Positions 6,303 through 11,756 of a stretch of 11,756 bases of DNA are shown here, piece by piece. The DNA is from Halothiobacillus neapolitanus (GTDB taxonomy: Bacteria; Pseudomonadota; Gammaproteobacteria; Halothiobacillales; Halothiobacillaceae). The translations under genes were made by a program, and so were the position numbers. The notes under the pieces are model-generated. The model was given only the letters and a program-made list of their open reading frames with translations, was not told where the DNA came from and searched no databases. The first letter of the stretch is position 1. Every line of letters begins with the position of its first letter. The DNA is taken from the NCBI GenBank assembly GCA_020722165.1, contig DYLI01000044.1:1-11756 (forward strand), written 5' to 3'.

Positions 6303-7211
6303 TTACTTTCCGCCGGATAACTCATGCACGTAGACCGTCAGCATTTTAATCTCGACCGGGGTCAGGCGATTTGTAAAAGCCGGCATTTGACGCTGAATAC
6401 CCTTGGAAATCACTCCTTCGATCATGGCGCGCTTAGCATCCACAGTCGGCGCACCAACCACATCAATGTTCGACCAGCCCATATCGGTCAGATTCGGCGC
6501 GCCTAGCATTGGATTACCCTTGGCCTCAGCGCCGTGGCAGGCCGCACACACAGCAAAACCTGCTTTACCACGCGTAGCCGAAGCCGCATCAACTGCAATT
6601 CCCGACAGACTCAACACATGGTTGGCAAGGTCGGTAAGTGCCGCACCCTGAATTGTCGGAAATCCGGGCATATTACCCTTCAAACCCTTCTCAATGTCAT
6701 GGCTAATGGTGGTGAAGGAGCTGCCCCACAACCAATCGTTATCCGCCAGTGACGGATAGCTCGGCAGATTGCCCTGACCACCCTGACCGTGGCAAGCCGC
6801 ACAATTACCGCCAAACAATCCCGAGCCCATGGAGCGAGCAAACGCCATCATGCTTGGATCAGCCAAAATCTGATCAAAGCTCGCATTGCTTACCTTGTCT
6901 ACAAATTCGCGCTGACGTACCGCTGAAGGACTGGTCTGCATTTCCTGAATAAACAGGTTACGCGAGTTCCAAGGCACTTCAACCATTTTGCCATCTTGTT
7001 CAATGGTTAAGGTGGAAACTCCCGGCGTAAAGGTCTTAAACACCGGCCATGCGGGATACATAATCCAATACACCACCGCAAACACAATACTGGCGTAAAA
7101 CGCCCACAACCACCAACGCGGCAGCGGGTTGTTGTATTCGCGCAAATCACCGTCCCACACGTGCCCGGTGGTTTCTACCTGCGCGGGCTTCTTATCGCTT
7201 GAAAGCGCCAT
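6303..7211 (-). CDS. ccoP: cbb3-type cytochrome c oxidase, dihaem subunit CcoP
   Basis: CcoP is the membrane-anchored dihaem cytochrome c of the cbb3 oxidase and brings electrons towards CcoO/CcoN from the periplasm. The N-terminal cytoplasmic segment contains the family block HVWDGDLREYNNPLPRWW (17-34), followed by one membrane helix (about 33-52). Two c-type haem sites are present: Cys137-x-x-Cys140-His141 and Cys222-x-x-Cys225-His226. Likely axial methionines are Met181 (GNMPGFP) and Met276 (RQMPAF). The length of 302 residues is typical. The ATG lies two bases after the ccoQ stop, with a GGGGG-rich Shine-Dalgarno inside the ccoQ end. A strong terminator follows. Confidence 0.97.
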   Translation of the reverse strand: MALSSDKKPAQVETTGHVWDGDLREYNNPLPRWWLWAFYASIVFAVVYWIMYPAWPVFKTFTPGVSTLTIEQDGKMVEVPWNSRNLFIQEMQTSPSAVRQREFVDKVSNASFDQILADPSMMAFARSMGSGLFGGNCAACHGQGGQGNLPSYPSLADNDWLWGSSFTTISHDIEKGLKGNMPGFPTIQGAALTDLANHVLSLSGIAVDAASATRGKAGFAVCAACHGAEAKGNPMLGAPNLTDMGWSNIDVVGAPTVDAKRAMIEGVISKGIQRQMPAFTNRLTPVEIKMLTVYVHELSGGK

Positions 7212-7213
7212 AA

Positions 7214-7426
7214 TTATTTATCCCCCTTATCTGATTCCGGGGTATGACCTGGAATCTTGTCGTGATCGTCAACAAATGGAATGTCTTTATACGATTCAAG
7301 TCTGGCTTTGCGATTTTTGCCGCTATACACATACAGCACGATAACCACGAAACTCGTGAAAAAGATGAGCAACGCCGTAATTTTGCTATTGGTTAAATTA
7401 CCAAGCCACATCCAAATTTCAGACAT
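7214..7426 (-). CDS. ccoQ: cbb3-type cytochrome c oxidase, small subunit CcoQ/FixQ
   Basis: CcoQ is a small single-helix protein that stabilises or protects the cbb3 oxidase, particularly in the presence of oxygen. The 70-residue sequence has one hydrophobic helix (about residues 17-34), then a basic stretch GKNRKARLESY and the short acidic block DIPFVDDHD, a typical CcoQ arrangement, before a polar tail. It sits in the standard place between ccoO and ccoP. The ATG at 7426 is preceded on the minus strand by AAAGGTAAAGGTAA, an adequate ribosome binding site. The fast-evolving tail makes the family call depend partly on context. Confidence 0.88.
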   Translation of the reverse strand: MSEIWMWLGNLTNSKITALLIFFTSFVVIVLYVYSGKNRKARLESYKDIPFVDDHDKIPGHTPESDKGDK

Positions 7427-7465
7427 TTACCTTTACCTTTTTTTCGTGCTTTCAGACTATATCGA

Positions 7466-7486
7466 CAACGCCGCAAAGAAGCGTTG
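7466..7486 (-). other. Small hairpin between ccoO and ccoQ
   Basis: The 64-bp gap after ccoO contains a 6-bp inverted repeat, CAACGC (7466-7471) and GCGTTG (7481-7486), with a 9-base loop, four bases past the ccoO stop. There is no T run, so it is not an obvious intrinsic terminator. It could shield the ccoNO part of the transcript from 3' decay and give unequal subunit levels, which is inference. Confidence 0.35.
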
Positions 7487-7490
7487 AATC

Positions 7491-8225
7491 TTAGCGGAAG
7501 CTGGCAAAATAACCTTGTTCATACTTTTTGAAGTCAACCAGCGTACCCAACATTTGCAAGTAAGCCACCATCGCATCCATTTGGGTAATACGCTCTTTGT
7601 CACCATCCCAATTGCGGCCTTTGGCTTCCGCTTCAAGCGTGGCTTTGGCGTTGGGAATGTGCAACTTATCGGCCATCGGCTGACCAAAGTTGGTTACGTT
7701 GGCTTGATACTCTTCTGCGGTCAGGGAGTAAGGCACACCGGTCATCTTGAGCGCCTTCATGCGATTCTCGATGTCGCTGTACATTAGCTCGTTTTTCAGC
7801 AACCAAGGATAGGGAGGCATGATCGACTCAGGAACCAAAGCCTGTGGTTTCACCAAGTGCTGGGTATGCCATTGGTCAGAATACTTTTCACCCAAACGGG
7901 CAATATCCGGCCCGGTACGCTTGGAGCCCCACTGGAAGGGGTGGTCATACTTGGACTCTGCCGCCAATGAATAGTGCCCGTAACGAAGATTTTCATCACG
8001 GAAAGGACGAACCATCTGCGAGTGGCAGGCATAGCAGCCCTCACTGACATACAGATCGCGCCCACGCAACTCCAGCGGCGTGTAAGGACGCACGCCCTTA
8101 ACTTCTTCCACGGTGTCCTTGATGTGGAACAGCGGCACGATCTCGACCAAGCCGCCGATACTGATCACTGCAAGGGTAAGAACAATCAGTAACCCGGCAT
8201 TAATTTCAACGCTTTCATGCTTCAT
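7491..8225 (-). CDS. ccoO: cbb3-type cytochrome c oxidase, monohaem subunit CcoO
   Basis: CcoO is the membrane-anchored monohaem cytochrome c that hands electrons to the catalytic subunit CcoN. One N-terminal helix (about residues 10-33) leads into a periplasmic domain with the haem c site EGCYACHSQMVRPF (Cys64, Cys67, His68). The likely sixth ligand is Met136 in SIMPPYPWL, a strongly conserved family block, and GPDIARLGEKYSDQWH (105-120) is also diagnostic. At 244 residues it is slightly longer than many CcoO proteins. The ATG at 8225 is 14 bases after ccoN and has a strong AGGAG Shine-Dalgarno. Confidence 0.97.
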   Translation of the reverse strand: MKHESVEINAGLLIVLTLAVISIGGLVEIVPLFHIKDTVEEVKGVRPYTPLELRGRDLYVSEGCYACHSQMVRPFRDENLRYGHYSLAAESKYDHPFQWGSKRTGPDIARLGEKYSDQWHTQHLVKPQALVPESIMPPYPWLLKNELMYSDIENRMKALKMTGVPYSLTAEEYQANVTNFGQPMADKLHIPNAKATLEAEAKGRNWDGDKERITQMDAMVAYLQMLGTLVDFKKYEQGYFASFR

Positions 8226-8239
8226 TCGATTCTCTCCTA

Positions 8240-9748
8240 TCAGCGAGCAACTGCGGCAGAACCGGCAGTCACATCAACTTCAACACTGCGCTTGGCACCG
8301 GAAATGGTCATGTACACGTTGTAAACCATGATGATGATGCCGGAGAGGAAGAACATGCCTCCAATGGCACGCACCACATAAGGCAGGTGCATGAAGGTCA
8401 CGGTTTCGATGAAGGTGTAACCCAGGTTGCCATACTCGTCAAAGGCACGCAGCATCAAGCCTTGACCGATACCTGCCACCCACAGGGAGGAGATGTAAAG
8501 CACGATACCGATGGTCGCCAACCAGAAATGGACGTAAATCAGCTTGGTGCTGTGCATCCCCTTGGCCACGCCCCACAGTCGCGGGATCAGGTGATAGAAC
8601 GAACCGAAGGTAATCATCGCCACCCAACCCAGCGCACCAGAGTGAACGTGACCCACGGTCCAGTCAGTGTAATGCGACAAGGCGTTGACGCTTTTGAGCG
8701 ACATCAGCGGGCCTTCGAAGGTGGACATACCATAGAAGGACAAGGACGTAATCATGAACAGAATGATCGGGTCGGTGCGTAGCTTGTCCCAAGCGCCGGA
8801 CAGGGTCATCACACCGTTAATCATGCCGCCCCAAGAAGGCAACAACAGCAAGATGGAGAAGGTCGCCGCCAAGGTGGAGGTCCAGTCGGGAATGGCTGTC
8901 CAGTGCAGGTGGTGTGTACCAACCCACATATACAGGAACGATAGAGCCCAAAAATGCACGATGGACAGGCGATAGGAATAAATCGGACGACCTGCCTGCT
9001 TGGGCACGAAGTAATACATCATGCCGAGGAAGGCAGCAGTCAAGAAGAAACCTACCGCGTTGTGACCATACCACCACTGAGTCATCGCATCCTGCACGCC
9101 TGAGAACAGGCTATAGGACTCAAGACTGGTGAGCGACACAGGCACGGCAAGGTTGTTGAAAATATGCAGCAACGCAGTCGCCAAAATGAACGCCATAAAG
9201 AACCAGTTCGCGACATAAATGTGCGGTTGCGAACGCTTTACGAGGGTCATAGTGAACACGAGGAAATAAGCGACCCACACCACGGCAATGGCCAGGTCGA
9301 GCGGCCAGACAAATTCCGCATACTCGCGGCCTTGAGTGAAGCCGTTCATGTATAAAATCACACCCGCTGCAACCCCGATCTGCCAGCCCCAGAAGGTGAA
9401 CTCTGGCAACCAGCGACCACCCCACAGGCGCGCTTGGCAGGTACGTTGAACGATGTAATACGAGGTCGCAAACAGCGCGCTACCACCAAAGCCGAAGATT
9501 ACCAGCGTGGTATGCACCGGACGCAAGCGCCCAAACGTTATTTCCGCCACATCAAAGTTCAAAAACGGCCAGGCCAGCTCACTGGCAATCCACACACCAG
9601 CAAACATTCCCACCACGCCCCAAACGAGCGACATAATGGCAAATTTTTTGACGATATCGTAGTTGTACTGATCCACCGCTGCGGCTTTGCCAGCCAAAGG
9701 CTTGGCTTGAGTGCCTGCCAAGGTGCCGACTGTTGTACTCATTGTCAT
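8240..9748 (-). CDS. ccoN: cbb3-type cytochrome c oxidase, catalytic subunit CcoN
   Basis: CcoN is the haem-copper catalytic subunit that reduces oxygen to water and pumps protons, with the high oxygen affinity of C-family oxidases. The 502-residue protein has about twelve membrane helices. The metal ligands can be read directly: His79 (RPVHTTL) and His369 for low-spin haem b, His229 (WWYGHNAVGF), His279 and His280 (VGTHHLHW) for CuB, and His367 (DWTVGHVHSG) for haem b3. Tyr273 sits six residues before His279, where the cross-linked active-site tyrosine of cbb3 enzymes is found. I chose the ATG at 9748 over one two codons later because GAGGG lies 7 bases ahead of it. It begins the ccoNOQP operon; the assembly genes ccoGHIS are not in the window. 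Confidence 0.98.
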   Translation of the reverse strand: MTMSTTVGTLAGTQAKPLAGKAAAVDQYNYDIVKKFAIMSLVWGVVGMFAGVWIASELAWPFLNFDVAEITFGRLRPVHTTLVIFGFGGSALFATSYYIVQRTCQARLWGGRWLPEFTFWGWQIGVAAGVILYMNGFTQGREYAEFVWPLDLAIAVVWVAYFLVFTMTLVKRSQPHIYVANWFFMAFILATALLHIFNNLAVPVSLTSLESYSLFSGVQDAMTQWWYGHNAVGFFLTAAFLGMMYYFVPKQAGRPIYSYRLSIVHFWALSFLYMWVGTHHLHWTAIPDWTSTLAATFSILLLLPSWGGMINGVMTLSGAWDKLRTDPIILFMITSLSFYGMSTFEGPLMSLKSVNALSHYTDWTVGHVHSGALGWVAMITFGSFYHLIPRLWGVAKGMHSTKLIYVHFWLATIGIVLYISSLWVAGIGQGLMLRAFDEYGNLGYTFIETVTFMHLPYVVRAIGGMFFLSGIIIMVYNVYMTISGAKRSVEVDVTAGSAAVAR

Positions 9749-9966
9749 TGCATGACCCTCTAGGTTTCTTTCCGATAGGACTCAGCTTGAAAAATACTGA
9801 GCTTCCCCAGCCTTATTCGCTGCGCGCATGGTACTGCAACGTTAGCAAACGCTAAAGTTGATTCTTTTTCCGGGCAAAAATCTAGGACATTCAGTTAATT
9901 CCATGTTTTTTAACGTCTTTTCAAATATAATCGCAACAAAACAACACTACCCATAAAAAAGTTTGA
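9749..9966 (-). promoter_or_regulatory. Leader region upstream of ccoN
   Basis: This 218-bp AT-richer gap between bioC and ccoN must hold the cbb3 promoter if the operon is separate from the biotin genes. A 14-bp dyad TTAGC-AAAC-GCTAA occupies 9842-9855, about 94 bases before the ccoN start. It has the 5-4-5 geometry of an FNR/ANR box but not the TTGAT/ATCAA bases. A TTGAT half-site occurs just next to it at 9858-9862. A TATATT hexamer (around 9925-9930, minus strand) could be a -10 box, but no good -35 goes with it. I see no reading frame and no clear terminator for bioC here. Confidence 0.35.
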
Positions 9967-10851
9967 TTACCTTCTGGCTCGCCCAAGCAGGGCGTGCAAG
10001 GGAACTTTCACCTCACCCATCGCATCCGCATAAAAACGCCCCGCCTCACCACCCCAAGCCAAACCATGCACCACCTCATACGTCACGGGCAATAAACCAT
10101 CTTCACCACGCCGCGTTTCATATGCCTCACGCAGGCGTAGCAAGTGCGCTTTAGTTGTCAAACCACGCGCCCGCCCCTGCAAACTGTTTTGCGCCCCAAT
10201 ACCCTTCAAACTGCGCATTACGTTCTCCACATCTGGGTAGCGCAGCGTCATCCGCTCCACATCCATCACCGGATCGCGCAGACCCACGCGCAACAGCGCA
10301 TCGCCCACATCGTGCATGTCATAAAACATATTCACATGCGCGTGTTGGCTCTCATCGGCACGCTGCCATGACGCACGCAACTCTTTTAATGTGTCAGGAC
10401 CAAGGCTGGAAAACAGCAACACCCCGCCCGGCTTGAGCACACGCCGCGCTTCGGCAAACGTTGCCGCAAGGTCATTGCCCCATTGCACACTTAGACTGGA
10501 AAACAGCAGATCAACACTCGCATCCCGCAACGGCAGACGCTCCATATCGCCACACACCCACAAGGGTTTGCGCATCCAAGGCCGCCAGCGCCGCGCCTCC
10601 TGCAACATGCCCATGGAAAAATCCAAACCCAACACCCGCGCACGCGGATAACGCTCTCGCAAAACCTTGACCGCCGCGCCGGGGCCGCAACCCAGATCAA
10701 CCACCACCTGCGGCTCGATTTTTAGCCCCAACAAGCGCGCTAACATCTCCTCACGCACCAAGGCTTGCAGCTTCGCATACTGCGCATACGTCGCCGCCGC
10801 CCGATCAAATGCCCGCCGCACCCGTGGCTTATCAACTAAATATTCATTCAC
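9967..10851 (-). CDS. bioC: Malonyl-[acyl-carrier protein] O-methyltransferase BioC
   Basis: BioC methylates the free carboxyl of malonyl-ACP with S-adenosylmethionine, disguising it so that fatty acid synthesis can build the pimeloyl chain of biotin. The fold is a class I methyltransferase: motif I is VVDLGCGPG at 50-58, the acidic residue after strand 2 is Asp77 (LGLDFS), and the motif IV region is DLLFSSLSVQW. The N-terminal FDRAAATYAQYAKLQ and the later LKGIGAQNS / GLTTKAHL blocks are specific to BioC among methyltransferases. The start is a GTG at 10851 with GAGGG ten bases upstream; a nearby ATG at 10847 is out of frame. At 294 residues it is longer than E. coli BioC (251). It follows bioH by 25 bp, but the next gene is ccoN, not bioD. 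Confidence 0.92.
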   Translation of the reverse strand: MNEYLVDKPRVRRAFDRAAATYAQYAKLQALVREEMLARLLGLKIEPQVVVDLGCGPGAAVKVLRERYPRARVLGLDFSMGMLQEARRWRPWMRKPLWVCGDMERLPLRDASVDLLFSSLSVQWGNDLAATFAEARRVLKPGGVLLFSSLGPDTLKELRASWQRADESQHAHVNMFYDMHDVGDALLRVGLRDPVMDVERMTLRYPDVENVMRSLKGIGAQNSLQGRARGLTTKAHLLRLREAYETRRGEDGLLPVTYEVVHGLAWGGEAGRFYADAMGEVKVPLHALLGRARR

Positions 10852-10876
10852 AATCTAATATCCCTCGAAGCATGTC

Positions 10877-11686
10877 TCAACTGCCTTCTCCCCCCCTTTG
10901 AAAAAGGGGGGCAGGGGGATTCACAAGCCACGACAACACGTCCTGCATTCCCTCTCCACCCACATATAAAAAAGGAGCATGACCCGCATGAGGCAGCGTA
11001 ACAACCCGCGCAGCCGCATTAAGCGCCTGATACGCCGTGGCAACACAAGGCGGCACAATCCGATCCATCCCGCCTAACAACACCGCAACAGGCACAGTCA
11101 AACCAGCCAAAACCTCGCGCAGATCGACCTCACGCAACAGTGCCAAACCCGCGCGCAACGCCCGCACATCAACCCGCGCCGCATCCACCGCCGCCGCATT
11201 CAACACGCCGCGCACCTGCTTGGCATCCTCCGCCCCCACCGTCTGCAAAGCCAAAAAGCGCCGCAACGTCAAAGCATGATCCTTTGCCAGCCCCGCCTCA
11301 AACTGCGCAAACGTAGCCGCGCTCATCGCACAAGGCCAATCCTCGCGCAGCGTAAAACACGGACTGCTTGCCAGCAAACACAACCCCGCCACCCGCTCCG
11401 GCGCAAGTCGCGCCACCTCCAGCGCCAACAGCCCGCCCAACGACCAACCCACCCACACAGCATTTTGCGGCGCACGCGCAAGCAACCACTCAGCCCAGCG
11501 CGTTAAATCAGACCCCAGCGCCACATCCCAAGGCTCACCACCATGCCCCGGCAAACTCAAGGCATGGGAATCAAAACGCGCAAACTCCGGCACCGCCTGC
11601 CAAATCGCTGAACTCATGCCCCAACCATGCAACCAAACCACTGGCCGCCCAGCCAAATCCTCGCCCCGATCATCCAAGGTACACAT
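10877..11686 (-). CDS. bioH: Pimeloyl-[acyl-carrier protein] methyl ester esterase BioH
   Basis: BioH removes the methyl group that BioC added, releasing pimeloyl-ACP for the biotin ring-forming enzymes. It is an alpha/beta hydrolase: oxyanion-hole motif LHGWGM (19-24), nucleophile Ser82 in GWSLGG, Asp208 in GGMDRIVP, and His236 in HAGHAPF. These positions nearly match the E. coli triad. The LASSPCFTLREDWPC block (105-119) is typical of BioH. An in-frame stop at 11690-11692 makes the ATG at 11686 the first possible ATG; AGG lies 7 bases ahead of it. The last 14 residues (NPPAPLFQRGGEGS) are not family sequence but translation of a dispersed repeat. The 269-residue length is a little above E. 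coli BioH (256), and the tail accounts for the difference. Confidence 0.93.
   Translation of the reverse strand: MCTLDDRGEDLAGRPVVWLHGWGMSSAIWQAVPEFARFDSHALSLPGHGGEPWDVALGSDLTRWAEWLLARAPQNAVWVGWSLGGLLALEVARLAPERVAGLCLLASSPCFTLREDWPCAMSAATFAQFEAGLAKDHALTLRRFLALQTVGAEDAKQVRGVLNAAAVDAARVDVRALRAGLALLREVDLREVLAGLTVPVAVLLGGMDRIVPPCVATAYQALNAAARVVTLPHAGHAPFLYVGGEGMQDVLSWLVNPPAPLFQRGGEGS
10888..10921. repeat. Dispersed C/G-rich hairpin repeat at the bioH 3' end
   Basis: A 9-bp perfect stem, CCCCCCTTT (10891-10899) with AAAGGGGGG (10903-10911), is followed by GCAGGGGGATT. The phrase, whose translation gives NPPxPLFQRGG, is a repeat I recall as common between genes in many proteobacteria and other bacteria. 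Here it overlaps the final codons of bioH and separates it from bioC. As a transcript it would form a very stable hairpin, but without a T run it need not stop transcription. Confidence 0.65.
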
Positions 11687-11756
11687 CCATCAACCTGCAA
11701 AAATCCATGGATGCTACACGAGAACAAGCCGCTCAATCATCCAAAAAAGCGCTAAA

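Noticed and set aside
9901..9930. An FNR-like TTGA...TTAA pair in the ccoN leader (minus strand TTGAAAAGACGTTAA)
   Set aside because: The half-site spacing is off by one base and the inner bases do not match the TTGAT/ATCAA consensus.
11703..11712. A 10-bp palindrome ATCCATGGAT just upstream of bioH, as a BirA-type operator
   Set aside because: Biotin operators are much longer dyads (TTGTAAAC-type arms); a single 10-bp palindrome is too short to support an operator.
11733..11756. Possible 3' end of bioF (frame reading FSAFLDD then stop) at the window edge
   Set aside because: bioF often precedes bioH, but seven codons are too few to identify anything, and another frame is also open here.

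Overview
The window reads as a piece of chromosome from a proteobacterium, most likely beta- or gammaproteobacterial. The reasons are a complete Rnf complex in the order A-B-C-(extra gene)-D-G-E, a ccoNOQP cbb3 oxidase operon, a BioH/BioC pair (the E. coli-style pimelate route) and a stand-alone PncC. I cannot name a genus from the sequence. Every gene I can support lies on the minus strand, so transcription runs from high to low coordinates. Nothing here is phage-like, and there are no tRNA, rRNA, CRISPR or insertion-sequence genes.

Layout in transcription order. At 11686-9967 are bioH and bioC of biotin synthesis; the bioH 3' end runs into a widespread C-rich/G-rich hairpin repeat. Positions 9749-9966 are a 218-bp leader ahead of the cbb3 operon. 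At 9748-6303 lie ccoN, ccoO, ccoQ and ccoP, closed by a clear intrinsic terminator (6253-6275). At 6220-5717 is pncC (nicotinamide-nucleotide amidase). At 5720-5588 is a nested inverted-repeat element that supplies the pncC stop codon and leads towards the rnf promoter region. At 5474-17 is the rnf operon.

The rnf operon is the most notable part. All seven of its reading frames overlap their neighbours by 1, 4 or 8 bases. One of them, an unrecognised 108-residue membrane protein between rnfC and rnfD, is not among the six canonical subunits. It has its own Shine-Dalgarno sequence and is stitched in with the same kinds of overlap as the true subunits, so it is a candidate accessory subunit or assembly factor.

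Taken together, the window pairs a high-affinity terminal oxidase (cbb3, microaerobic respiration) with a membrane NADH:ferredoxin oxidoreductase (Rnf, which makes low-potential ferredoxin at the cost of the ion gradient, or the reverse). This would suit a cell living at low oxygen, although no nitrogen-fixation or other ferredoxin-consuming genes are visible to say what the ferredoxin is for.
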